Source: Clostridiales bacterium (GTDB taxonomy: Bacteria; Bacillota; Limnochordia; Darwinibacteriales; B1SED10-159). Taken from it: DNA of 36,315 bases. Positions 6,700 to 15,256 of this stretch are shown piece after piece (the first letter of the stretch is position 1; each line of letters opens with the position of its first letter). The translations under genes were made by a program, and so were the position numbers. Below the pieces are notes generated by a model. That model was not told the origin of the DNA, did not search any database, and saw only the letters and a list, made by a program, of their open reading frames with translations. The stretch is taken from contig PUOC01000197.1 of the NCBI GenBank assembly GCA_003551965.1, forward strand, positions 1 to 36,315, written 5' to 3'.

Positions 6700-8394
6700 T
6701 TAACCGTTTTCACTGCGGCCGGAGTCACCCAAGGTTCCTGACCACAGTTCGTAGCCGCCGCTTAGGCTGTAAAGGTTCGAGAAGCCGTGGTTCTGCAGAA
6801 TGCGATAGGCTGTGTAGGCCCGTTGGCCTACGGCACAGTACAAAAGAATCGGCTTCTGGTCATCCAACGCCCCGATGTGGGAACGGAATTCATCGATGGG
6901 GTAATTGACCGCGCCGGGCAGGTGCCCCTGTTCGAACTCGTCGGGTCTGCGCACATCGATGATCTGGCAGCCGTCGAGACCATCTTCCAGGTCGTCTAGT
7001 GTCAGCAGGCGGTACTGCCCTCTCATGACATTGGCCGCCACCATGCCTGCGACAATGATCGGGTCTTTAGCCGCAGAGTAAGGCGGGGCATATGCCAGAT
7101 CCAACTGCTCCAGATCATACGGCGTCATGTCGGCCATCAAGGCCGTGGCCAGGACATCGATGCGTTTGTCCACGCCTGCAAAACCCACAGCCTGTCCGCC
7201 TAGCAGCCGTCCGCTGTTGGCATCGGCGATCAGTTTGATGATCATGTCCTGGGCGCCGGGATAATAATCGGCATGGTGTCCCGAAATCGTATGGCTGACC
7301 TGAACAGCATAATCCAATGCCGCAGCCGCTCTTTCATTGAGCCCGGTGGCCGCCACGGTCAGATCGAAGACCCGGACAATCGAAGTTCCCAGAACGCCGC
7401 GGAACGCCTCCTTGGCAGGTTCCTCCGGGTGGAGATCGGCTGCTGCGTTGTGTCCGGCTATGCTGCCCTGCTTGTTGGCCGGTCCGGCCAGGGGAATACG
7501 GACGGGACAGCGTCCGCTGCAGTGATTGGTTTCCACCATGTCGCCGGCTGCATAGATATGCGGGTCGGAGGTGCGCATATAGGAATCGACCTCGACGCCG
7601 TTGTTGGGACCAATGTGCAGCTGGGCTTTTTCAGCCAGGGACGTTTCCGGGCGCACACCGATACTGAGTACCACCAAGGCTGCAGCTATTTCTTCCCCGC
7701 TTTCCAGTACAACAGACTCTACCGTTCCATCGCGGCCTTCAAAGGAGGACACTCCGTCAGAGAGAATGACCCGAATTCCCTTAGAGCGCATGTGTTCGGA
7801 AGCAAAATAGGCCATTTCCCTGTCCAAGGGCGGCATAACCTGATCCATCTTCTCTACCAGTGTGATCTGAAAGCCGCGGCGATGCAGGTTTTCAGCGATT
7901 TCCAGTCCAATGAAGCCTCCGCCGACCACGCAGACGGGGTCGTCTTTGGACAACGTCTTCACCATATCGAGAATGGCATCACCGTCGGGGATTGTCCAGA
8001 GGGTGTGAATGCCGCGGCTGTCAATTCCGGGAATCGGCGGCCGCAGGGGAACAGCACCAGTCGCCAAAATCAATCGGTCATAGTGGTCTTCAAAACTGCC
8101 GTCGGGACCCGCCACCTGAACCGTGGACTGATCGGGCTTTATCTCCGTTACTTCATGGTTCACTCGTACATCAATGCGGAGCCGATCCCAAAACCGCTGT
8201 TCGGTGACTAGAAACAGATCATCCCGGGATGGGATCTCACCGCCGATATAGTAGGGAATGCCGCAGTTTCCATAGGACACATACGGCCCCTTTTCGTAGA
8301 TCACGATTTCCACGTCTTCATTGGTTCGGCGGGCCTTGGCAGCAGCACTGGCTCCGGCTGCCACTCCGCCGACCACAAGCAAACGTTTTGTCAA
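6700..8394 (-). CDS. CoA-disulfide reductase with C-terminal rhodanese domain
   Basis: A 564-residue flavoprotein with the layout of CoADR-RHD enzymes. It has an N-terminal FAD-binding fold (LLVVGGVAAGASAAAKARR), the active-site cysteine in SYGNCGIPYY near residue 42, an NAD(P)H-binding fold (CVVGGGFIGLEIAENL), the second FAD motif (IYAAGDM) and a dimerisation domain. The last 100 residues form a rhodanese domain with the active loop CAVGQRAY. These enzymes reduce CoA disulfide, persulfides or polysulfides with NAD(P)H, so a role in thiol redox balance or sulfur reduction is likely. The frame is open to a GTG at 8403, but TTG at 8394 follows AGGTGG at 5 bases and gives the usual MTKRLLVVGG start. 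It is divergent from the BCCT gene. Confidence 0.9.
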   Translation of the reverse strand: MTKRLLVVGGVAAGASAAAKARRTNEDVEIVIYEKGPYVSYGNCGIPYYIGGEIPSRDDLFLVTEQRFWDRLRIDVRVNHEVTEIKPDQSTVQVAGPDGSFEDHYDRLILATGAVPLRPPIPGIDSRGIHTLWTIPDGDAILDMVKTLSKDDPVCVVGGGFIGLEIAENLHRRGFQITLVEKMDQVMPPLDREMAYFASEHMRSKGIRVILSDGVSSFEGRDGTVESVVLESGEEIAAALVVLSIGVRPETSLAEKAQLHIGPNNGVEVDSYMRTSDPHIYAAGDMVETNHCSGRCPVRIPLAGPANKQGSIAGHNAAADLHPEEPAKEAFRGVLGTSIVRVFDLTVAATGLNERAAAALDYAVQVSHTISGHHADYYPGAQDMIIKLIADANSGRLLGGQAVGFAGVDKRIDVLATALMADMTPYDLEQLDLAYAPPYSAAKDPIIVAGMVAANVMRGQYRLLTLDDLEDGLDGCQIIDVRRPDEFEQGHLPGAVNYPIDEFRSHIGALDDQKPILLYCAVGQRAYTAYRILQNHGFSNLYSLSGGYELWSGTLGDSGRSENG

Positions 8395-8708
8395 GATATC
8401 CACCTGCCTTGTGGGTGCATTGGTTTTTGCCGATTATGTCTAGTTTAACACGTCGGGAAGAAGAAATCACGTGGCGATCTTCGCCGAGGCGGCCAGCGCG
8501 ATTTCCCGCATCCTGCGGGAGGAGCCCAGGCTTTTGCCCGGAAATACTATTATTATCGGCTCCAGCGCGAACCTCCCTTATCCCGATGTCCCGGTTCGGC
8601 TGGCTTGGGGCAGGGGTTTTAGGAGACACGCTCCCCTCCCTACCATATCGGGCTCGACGCCCGGCGGGACCACGGCCGAAACAAAGCAGAGGAAAGGAGA
8701 CGCTCCAC
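8395..8708. other. Long divergent intergenic region before the BCCT gene
   Basis: About 310 bases lie between the reductase and carrier genes. The region holds the AAAGGAG site for the BCCT start and a small hairpin around CCCGCATCCTGCGGG (about 8508-8522). A plus-strand frame from GTG 8471 reads plausibly for about 40 residues but lacks a good ribosome binding site and overlaps the carrier start in another frame. I see no known riboswitch and no clear promoter pair. Confidence 0.4.
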
Positions 8709-10361
8709 ATGGAACGGCATGCCACAAAACAGGACGTCAACCAACGGCTTTTTAGCAGAAACTACACAAGGTTCGGCTTCGATCTCAACCCGGTGGTGTT
8801 CCTTGCTGCGTCCGCATTTGTGCTTTTGTTCTCGGCCTATGCGCTGCTGGATGCAGAACGAGCTTTCGAGATGTTCACATCGCTGCGGGCCAATATCACG
8901 GAGTCCTTTGACTGGCTGTTTATCATGGGCAGCAACTTTTACATCCTGGTCTGTCTCTATCTGGCCCTGTCCCAGTTAGGCAGTGTCCGCATCGGCGGTG
9001 TGGACAGCCGTCCTGAGTTCTCCAATCTGGCCTGGTATTCGATGCTGTTGTCCGCGGGTATGGGAATCGGGCTTATGTTCTGGGCCGTGGGCGAACCGCT
9101 CTATCATTTCGTGCAAACACCCCCCATTTTCACCGGTGCCGATGGAATACACGCAGCCCTGGCGGCTACCTTCTTCCATTGGGGCTTCCACCCGTGGGCT
9201 ATCTATGCATTGCTGGCCCTGTCCTTGGCGTTCTTTGCATACAATCAAAAGCTGCCCTTGTCGCTGCGCTCCGCCTTCTATCCCTTGCTGAAAGACCGCA
9301 TTTATGGCATCCCCGGTGACCTTATTGACACCTTTGCCGTACTGGCCACGCTGTTCGGCCTAGCCACATCTTTAGGCCTGGGTATCCAGCAGATCAACAG
9401 CGGCCTTCACCACATGCTGGGCATTGAGTTCAGTGTGGCCGCCCAGGTTGTACTGATTGCCGGCATTACCATGCTGGCCATCGTTTCGGTACTGTCCGGC
9501 ATTGACAAAGGCATTCGGATCCTGTCGCAGGTTAACATAAAACTGGCTGGCCTCTTCATGGTACTGATCCTGCTGCTCGGTCCAACCCTTTATCTGCTGC
9601 GCCTCTTTTCCAACGCACTCGGTGTGTACCTCAACCAATTTGTGGAATCGGCCCTGTATGTCAGCCAAAACGGGAATGGCTGGCAGGGAGAGTGGTCTGT
9701 CTTCTATCTGGCCTGGTGGATTTCCTGGTCGCCTTTTGTGGGAACATTCATCGCCCGCATATCCAGAGGGCGGACCATCCGTGAGTTCGTACTCGGCGTT
9801 CTCGTGATTCCTTCTCTGCTTTCCTTTGTCTGGCTGTCCGTGTTTGGCGGCACGGCCATATTCATGGATCAGAGGTTGGACGGCGGCCTATTTGCCGTGG
9901 TGGAAGGCAACCTTCCCGGTGCGCTGTTCGAACTCATCGATTCTCTTACACTGCCGTTTTTGGCCGGTGTTTTGAGCAATCTTCTCTTCGTCGTTGTCAT
10001 CGCCTTGGTGATGTCCTATTTCATCACTTCCTCCGACTCCGGCTCGCTGGTCATCGATAAGATCACATCCGGCGGAAAGCACAACGCCCCCAAACAGCAG
10101 CGGGTTTTCTGGGCCGTCATTGAAGGGCTGATTGCCGCCGTTTTGCTGGTTATCGGCGGCGAAGAAGCACTAGAAGCCCTGCAGGCTGCGGTGGTCAGTA
10201 CCGGTCTGCCCTTGAGCGTTCTGTTGATTGTCATGTCGATATCCCTTGTGCAGGGAATACAAGCAGAACACCAAGTGCAGCGGCAGATCAGGGAATCCCA
10301 GCGGCTGACAACCATTCTCCAGCGTCAGGGGCGGCTAGAAGAAGACGAGCATGACCTTTGA
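8709..10361 (+). CDS. BCCT family (betaine/carnitine/choline) transporter
   Basis: The 550-residue protein has the usual length and about twelve membrane segments of the BCCT family (PF02028). The signature WWISWSPFVGTFIARISRGR near residue 340 and the glycine-rich SAGMGIGLMFWAVGEPLYHF near residue 115 are clear; the tryptophans in these segments form the trimethylammonium-binding box. These carriers import glycine betaine, choline or carnitine, usually with sodium, as protection against salt stress. The C-terminal tail is charged and helical (QVQRQIRESQRL to the end), as in osmosensing members. The frame is open from 8229, but ATG at 8709 has AAAGGAGA eight bases upstream and begins the conserved region. 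Substrate cannot be fixed from sequence. Confidence 0.93.
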   Translation: MERHATKQDVNQRLFSRNYTRFGFDLNPVVFLAASAFVLLFSAYALLDAERAFEMFTSLRANITESFDWLFIMGSNFYILVCLYLALSQLGSVRIGGVDSRPEFSNLAWYSMLLSAGMGIGLMFWAVGEPLYHFVQTPPIFTGADGIHAALAATFFHWGFHPWAIYALLALSLAFFAYNQKLPLSLRSAFYPLLKDRIYGIPGDLIDTFAVLATLFGLATSLGLGIQQINSGLHHMLGIEFSVAAQVVLIAGITMLAIVSVLSGIDKGIRILSQVNIKLAGLFMVLILLLGPTLYLLRLFSNALGVYLNQFVESALYVSQNGNGWQGEWSVFYLAWWISWSPFVGTFIARISRGRTIREFVLGVLVIPSLLSFVWLSVFGGTAIFMDQRLDGGLFAVVEGNLPGALFELIDSLTLPFLAGVLSNLLFVVVIALVMSYFITSSDSGSLVIDKITSGGKHNAPKQQRVFWAVIEGLIAAVLLVIGGEEALEALQAAVVSTGLPLSVLLIVMSISLVQGIQAEHQVQRQIRESQRLTTILQRQGRLEEDEHDL

Positions 10362-10396
10362 CATACTCCCCTGGCTGCTGGCATCGGGAGGATGTC
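10360..10396. terminator. Hairpin between convergent BCCT and GGDEF-EAL genes
   Basis: GACATACTCCC (10360-10370) pairs with GGGAGGATGTC (10386-10396) with one mismatch. It spans the whole 33-base gap between the two convergent stop codons. No T tract follows, so termination is inferred from position. Confidence 0.4.
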
Positions 10397-13199
10397 AATC
10401 ATGGTTCCACTCCCGGACCCAGCGCTGAAAGCGTTCGGCCGGCATCGGTTGGGCATAGTAAAAGCCCTGGAGACTGTCATAGCCGAGCCGATGGACCAGT
10501 TCTGCCTGTTCCCGGGTCTCGACGCCTTCGGCTGTTACATGCAGATGCAGGCTTTTGGCCAGGGCCGCTGTCCCCTCTAGAATTTGGGCGTCGCGGGTGC
10601 TTCTTTGGCTTTGGGCCACGAATAGCCGGTCGACCTTGAGACCGTACAGTGAAAGTGTCTGCAGGCATGCCAAGGAAGCTTGGCCCGTTCCAAAGTTGTC
10701 AATGACTGTGGCAACACCCATGGACTGCAGTCTTTGTATAGTCTGACCTACCCGTACTTGCTGGCTGACCGCGGTGCTTTCCCCGATCTCCAGCTGCAGC
10801 CGGTGCGGTTCGGCTCCTGTTTCCTGCAGTGTCCTCTTCAAATCTTCGACGAACCACGGTTGCAGCTGGCTTTCGGAAACATTGATTGAGAGGAACAAGC
10901 GGCCTAGTTCCGGTCCCTGCCACTGCTGCAGACACCGGCAGGCCTGCTCCGACAGCCACCGTCCAATGACGGCGATCTGGCCATGCCGGTCGGCCAAAGG
11001 TACGAAGTCGGCAGGAAGGATCGTTCCCCAGCGGGGGTGCTGCCAGCGGAGCAGAACTTCAGCTCCGATGCACTTTTTGCTGCGGGCATCGATCAGCGGT
11101 TGGAAATACGGGACCAACTCTTCCCTTTCCACAGCCCGCTGCATTTCGCTGTTGAATTGGACCCCGCTGGCCGGCCGTTCAGCCGCAGTGGGCTCAAAGA
11201 ATACGATGTGCCCGGGCCCGCTCCCCTTGGCTTGGCGCAGAGCCAGATCGGCCTTCTTCAGAAGCACTTCACTGCTGGAGCCGTGCTGGGGGTAAGTACT
11301 GATACCTATACTGAGCTTAACTTCGAATTCGCTGCCGTTCACGGCCAGCGGCTCGTGCATGGCTTGGCAGATGCGGCCGGCCAGTCTGCGCAGATGCTTG
11401 GCTCCGCGAAAACGCGGCACGACCAGTGCAAAAGTGTCCCCGCCGTATCGAAACAGTGTCCCCTTGGGAGCGGTTTCTCGTTTGATGCGATGGGCCGCTG
11501 CCTTGAGAACGTCGTCGCCCGCAGCATAACCCCACGCTGCATGGACGTCTTTAAACGAGTCCAGATCCATGAGCAGGAGTCCCACGGGATAGGGCTTGGC
11601 CTCGGCCCGGCTGCTGGCGATGGCGCGCTCTAGCGTCTGCCGGCCGGAGCGGCGGTTCGGCAGCATGGTCAGCGGGTCGTGGGTGTCCATGAACGAAAGC
11701 TGGGATTGGGCGCTTTCCTTTTCTTCCTGCGTCTGCTGCAGTATCTGCGCTAAGGATTGGACGTTGGTGATCAGACGCCGTACCGCCCGAAACGGCGATC
11801 CCGGCCAGGGAAGGGATATATCATCGGCAGAACCTTGATTGTGCGTCCCCATCCCTTCTGCCCGGACCTGAAGATGTCCTACGGGCAGCAATATCCAGCA
11901 ATACACCAGCCAAGCGCCGGCGGCGCTGAGCAGAGCAAACAGCCATATCAGTCCGAAATTGCCCATGTACAGCTGGAAGAGTTCCTGACGATAGTAGTCC
12001 ATTGGCATTTCCACGATGACCTGCCAGTTGGGCGTTTCCGGAATGCCCATGGAACCGGAGCGGTAGACAGGGTTCTCTTCGAGAACCGTCTGTTCCAGGT
12101 TCCGCAGGCGTCCGAAAAGGCCGTCGATGGCTTGGTAATCGGAAGGGTTCTCGGGAGCTTGATCGCCAAAGGCGAATCGGTATTGGAGATCCCTATCCAA
12201 TACGGTCCGCACTTGACCCTGCAGAATCACGTCTTCATGCACAAACACCGTTTCGGAACGGGAGTCTTCCGGAAGCGAGAGGATAATGGGAAGCAGTTCA
12301 TGCTTCCGGGCTGCCTTGTTCCACGGCTTGTGGGAGGCTGGTTCCTGATTGCCGGAGAAGAAGTGTATGTAAGGCTCGTCATCATCGGCCAGTATGGCGT
12401 CGATACGGAGAAACTGACGAAAACTGGGCAGCCCCTCCAAGCTGTCCTTGAGACTGTTCTCCGGTTCGTGATTGACTGCATGCTGCGTCAGGAGAGATTG
12501 GATCTCTCCATAATCGGTTGTGACCTGTTCCGAAGCATAGCGGGCTGCTGTTTCCAAACGCATATCCACTTGGCCTTCCACTGTGTCCACAAAGTTCCAG
12601 GCATGCAGTGCGGTGATGAACAGCCCCGCCGCCAGGACGACGATCAAGGGCAGGGGAAATAGCGCCGAGAACAGGGCCCGCAGCTGTTCTCCCCGGGGAA
12701 GCCCATTTTCGCCAGCAGCCTTTTTCCACAATGCATGCAGTCCGCCGGCGATGCCGGCATTGATCAGTCCGCTGATGCTCTGGATTAAGTAGAACAGCAC
12801 CAGCGCAGACAGGCCAAAGGACAAAATCCGAACATAGACCAGGTAAAACACAGGCGGGGCCAGAATGAACCAGAATAAGCCCGCAGCCGCCAGAAGCGGC
12901 GTACGGGGCCAGCGGTACAGGACACCGCCAATGACAAGGGCTTCTGCGGCCATGGTCACCGTCAGCCAAGCATGATTCCAAACAAAGACAGTGAACAAAC
13001 CAGACACCACTGCGCCCGCGAGTCCAGCCCAAAGGCCAAACCGCAGCAGGATCAGAAGCCAGGCGCTGCCAGCCAGCAGGAGCGGAACACCGGGAAAGAT
13101 CGGGACCGGATTGACACCAGCGGCGATGGCTGCGGTGAAAAGCCCGAACAAAAGCAGGTTTTGCCGTCGTTTCACGTTCAACATAGGAGCACCATCCAT
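10395..13199 (-). CDS. Membrane GGDEF-EAL protein, probable c-di-GMP phosphodiesterase
   Basis: The 934-residue protein has a hydrophobic N-terminal block of six to eight membrane segments (about 1-205), an extracytoplasmic sensor-like segment (about 210-415), another membrane segment (about 425-450), a degenerate GGDEF domain (about 510-670) and an EAL domain (about 685-930). The GGDEF signature reads GGDTF (near 587), so cyclase activity is unlikely. The EAL domain keeps the glutamate of E-V-L (near 711), S-I-N-V, the second glutamate in LEIGES, LKVDR, TAEGVE and LQGFYY; the usual D-D-F-G-T-G reads D-N-F-G-T-G (near 831). The expected role is c-di-GMP hydrolysis or sensing at the membrane. 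ATG 13199 has a weak ribosome binding site; ATG 13184 is an alternative start. Confidence 0.88.
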   Translation of the reverse strand: MDGAPMLNVKRRQNLLLFGLFTAAIAAGVNPVPIFPGVPLLLAGSAWLLILLRFGLWAGLAGAVVSGLFTVFVWNHAWLTVTMAAEALVIGGVLYRWPRTPLLAAAGLFWFILAPPVFYLVYVRILSFGLSALVLFYLIQSISGLINAGIAGGLHALWKKAAGENGLPRGEQLRALFSALFPLPLIVVLAAGLFITALHAWNFVDTVEGQVDMRLETAARYASEQVTTDYGEIQSLLTQHAVNHEPENSLKDSLEGLPSFRQFLRIDAILADDDEPYIHFFSGNQEPASHKPWNKAARKHELLPIILSLPEDSRSETVFVHEDVILQGQVRTVLDRDLQYRFAFGDQAPENPSDYQAIDGLFGRLRNLEQTVLEENPVYRSGSMGIPETPNWQVIVEMPMDYYRQELFQLYMGNFGLIWLFALLSAAGAWLVYCWILLPVGHLQVRAEGMGTHNQGSADDISLPWPGSPFRAVRRLITNVQSLAQILQQTQEEKESAQSQLSFMDTHDPLTMLPNRRSGRQTLERAIASSRAEAKPYPVGLLLMDLDSFKDVHAAWGYAAGDDVLKAAAHRIKRETAPKGTLFRYGGDTFALVVPRFRGAKHLRRLAGRICQAMHEPLAVNGSEFEVKLSIGISTYPQHGSSSEVLLKKADLALRQAKGSGPGHIVFFEPTAAERPASGVQFNSEMQRAVEREELVPYFQPLIDARSKKCIGAEVLLRWQHPRWGTILPADFVPLADRHGQIAVIGRWLSEQACRCLQQWQGPELGRLFLSINVSESQLQPWFVEDLKRTLQETGAEPHRLQLEIGESTAVSQQVRVGQTIQRLQSMGVATVIDNFGTGQASLACLQTLSLYGLKVDRLFVAQSQRSTRDAQILEGTAALAKSLHLHVTAEGVETREQAELVHRLGYDSLQGFYYAQPMPAERFQRWVREWNHD

Positions 13200-13332
13200 A
13201 GGAATGCTTTCGATTCTGTCCTTGCTTGTGTTCCATAATTCTCTGCTGCAGGCCTATTTCCTTCCCATAACGAACACAAGTTTCCATCTGCCATCCCGTT
13301 GCCAAATACTAGATCACAGGAGGTGCATAGCG

Positions 13333-14433
13333 TTGCCGAAGCTCCCAATATGGCTGCGGTCCACGATCATAGCATGGGGGGTCCTTGCCGCAGCGGCCGT
13401 ATCCGTGCATGCGGGCCCTGAACTGCTATATTCTCGGACTGTGGACGAGAAAATCTACGATCTCCATCTGCGGAATGGGGCGGAGACGCTGCTCGCGGCA
13501 GCAGAAACGCATCTGCTGGCGGTGGATGTGGGCAGCGGCGCAGAACAGAAACTGCGCAGTTCACTGCTGTCGCAGCCGAGCTATGACCAAGCTGTTCTAT
13601 GGCAGGATTTCTGGCTGCGTCTAGACAGCATGGAAGGATGGGTCAGCTCCATCGACAGATCCGATTATCTGTTCAAAAAAGGCCATCTGGAGCTTGCATC
13701 TACCGACCGCTTCCGTTGGGAACCGGGTACCGTGTACGCCGGCCGATGCGGGTTTGTCCATGCCAATGACCGAGGGCTTCTCACAGCCTATGATCCGGAG
13801 TTGAATATTACTTGGCAGACGCAGTTTCCCAGCCGCATCGAACACGTACAGTTTTCCGAAGCCGGGTCCCTGGTCTATGCTGCTGGCAAAACGTATCTCT
13901 TGCACTGTGACAGTGGACGGATGCAAGCGGAGATCACCCACAGCGGCCAGCTGGAAGCACTGCCGATAGTGTTTGACAACCAGGTGTATGCACTGCTTCG
14001 TAACGGAAGCAAGTGGTCGTTGGCTGCTTACGACGGGCAGGGCGACAAGCACTTCAGTACAGCTCTGCCCTGGGGGCGCCGTGCCGGGCGGGGGGTTGTT
14101 TTTGCCTTTGACTGCTGTGTCCTGGCTGCGGTACCGATTGCGGCGGACCGGGTATCGGTGGCCGCCCTGGATCGCAGCAGCGGTGAGCTCAAATGGATAC
14201 TAGAATATGACCTGCACTTTCTCGCCGCTGCCAGTGTGCAGACGGAGGACTGGGTGCTCTTGGCCGGCCAGTCTTCACTGAAGGCGATCCATCCCGACAG
14301 TGGCGAAACCCGTTGGCAGCACACCGTCTACGGTGGCCCTGAGAAGGTCTATGTATTTTCCGGCAACCCCCAAATGGCGGCCTTGATCAGCCGCAGTGGC
14401 GAGCTGCAGCTGCTTCGGATTACAGACCCGTAG
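13333..14433 (+). CDS. Exported PQQ-type beta-propeller protein
   Basis: The 366-residue product starts with a Sec signal (positive MPKLPIWLRS, then a hydrophobic stretch ending at A-x-A around VSVHAGPE). The mature part is made of repeating short beta-blades of the PQQ/WD40-like kind: LLAVDVGSG, LLTAYDPELNITWQ, LLHCDSGRM, LAAYDGQGDKHF, VAALDRSSGELKW, LKAIHPDSGETRW. These repeats usually form a seven- or eight-bladed propeller acting as a scaffold or binding protein outside the membrane. The frame opens far upstream, but TTG at 13333 lies 9 bases after a perfect AGGAGG and directly precedes the signal peptide. It is divergent from the GGDEF-EAL gene and ends before a strong terminator. The ligand is unknown. 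Confidence 0.75.
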   Translation: MPKLPIWLRSTIIAWGVLAAAAVSVHAGPELLYSRTVDEKIYDLHLRNGAETLLAAAETHLLAVDVGSGAEQKLRSSLLSQPSYDQAVLWQDFWLRLDSMEGWVSSIDRSDYLFKKGHLELASTDRFRWEPGTVYAGRCGFVHANDRGLLTAYDPELNITWQTQFPSRIEHVQFSEAGSLVYAAGKTYLLHCDSGRMQAEITHSGQLEALPIVFDNQVYALLRNGSKWSLAAYDGQGDKHFSTALPWGRRAGRGVVFAFDCCVLAAVPIAADRVSVAALDRSSGELKWILEYDLHFLAAASVQTEDWVLLAGQSSLKAIHPDSGETRWQHTVYGGPEKVYVFSGNPQMAALISRSGELQLLRITDP

Positions 14434-14493
14434 AGCTGCTGGTCCAGGGCCCAGAAGAGTAAAGTGTGGCAGCGCTGGGGTGCAGAAGAAGAC

Positions 14494-14524
14494 AAAAAAA
14501 CAGCCGTATCACGGCTGTTTTTTT
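14494..14524. terminator. Bidirectional rho-independent terminator
   Basis: A perfect stem of AAAAAAACAGCCGT (14494-14507) and ACGGCTGTTTTTTT (14511-14524) with a 3-base loop lies between the convergent beta-propeller and FUN14 genes. The A and T runs make it suited to both strands, and it touches the TAA of the FUN14 gene. Confidence 0.9.
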
Positions 14525-14837
14525 ATCCCCACTTCAAACCTACGACGAATCCGGCGGTGAAACTGCCAGCCGCCGCGATGTTGGGTTTAAAGAATGCGAT
14601 GACGTCTTCCATAAGTCCCCGAAAACCACTGACAGATTGCATGTATTGGTTATAGGCTGTCTCAATCGTCTCCCAATTGATGGTGATCAACTCATAGTGC
14701 TGGGCAGCGAGAAAGACAATGGCTAAGAGCCCTAGAATGATCATGACTACTTTCACGATCTTCTTGATGGCGTATCCGATCAGCAGTCCTAAGAGAGTTC
14801 CCAACGCAAGCTGGCTTCCGATAACAGTCCAATCCAC
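14523..14837 (-). CDS. FUN14 domain-containing membrane protein
   Basis: The 104-residue protein fits the FUN14 family (PF04930): a glycine-rich first membrane segment (LALGTLLGLLIGYAIKK), a second one (VVMIILGLLAIVFLAAQ), the conserved ITINWETIE turn, and a C-terminal segment with GSFTAGFVVGLKWG. Bacterial members are small inner-membrane proteins of unknown function; eukaryotic FUNDC proteins act on mitochondria. The frame extends to 14894, but GTG at 14837 lies five bases after GGAGGAGGAGG and yields the usual short N-terminus. It is transcribed alone from the extended -10 promoter at 15078-15107, giving a leader of about 230 bases. Confidence 0.75.
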   Translation of the reverse strand: MDWTVIGSQLALGTLLGLLIGYAIKKIVKVVMIILGLLAIVFLAAQHYELITINWETIETAYNQYMQSVSGFRGLMEDVIAFFKPNIAAAGSFTAGFVVGLKWG

Positions 14838-15256
14838 GAAAACCTCCTCCTCCCCAGCACGGCCAGGACACAATGGACCAGGGAGAAAGCGCACCTGCTT
14901 GTCTTTTTTGCCCGAGTGCTTCCCAGGAGCCGCTCATACCCATAAGGCTCCTGCTGCGGCAGCTTATAGAAGGTACGGGGTTGAAGCAGAGCTCCTCCCT
15001 CTATGGTTGTGGTCCGTCAAGAACAGCCGCTTCGGAGCACGGCATGCATGCAAACCACCACCGGATCTTTCAATTCCATTATATCAGATCCCGGCAGGCA
15101 CCGCCAATGAATTCACAGGGTCGGTGCCTGCTTGAGGGCATCAAGTGCGAAAAGCGGCCAGACAGGCTTTGGGAGGATCAGCCCGACCTTACACATGGCA
15201 TGCAGGTGCTCTGGACCGAACAATGGATCTTCGCCGCTGCCGCTGTTTGCACGGGC
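14838..15256. other. Gene-free region: FUN14 leader and spacer
   Basis: No gene is supportable in these 419 bases. The minus strand carries the FUN14 promoter at 15078-15107 and the transcribed leader below it. In that leader AGGAGCC and GGCTCCT form a 7-bp stem (about 14926-14953), which could be a regulatory hairpin. A palindrome GCATGCATGC lies near 15043. I do not recognise a riboswitch. Confidence 0.4.
15078..15107 (-). promoter_or_regulatory. Extended -10 promoter for the FUN14 gene
   Basis: Minus strand TATAAT (15078-15083) is preceded by TGA, giving an extended -10 element. TTGGCG (15102-15107) lies 18 bp upstream as the -35. Transcription would begin near 15070. Confidence 0.65.

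Noticed and set aside
8471-8755. A plus-strand open frame with protein-like text (about 40 residues) ahead of the BCCT gene
   Set aside because: It has no good ribosome binding site, overlaps the carrier start in another frame and cannot be matched to a family with confidence.
12391-13305. A long second minus-strand frame inside the GGDEF-EAL gene
   Set aside because: It overlaps the membrane part of a well-supported gene and is rich in Arg, Pro, Gly and Ser, as expected of a shadow frame in GC-rich DNA.
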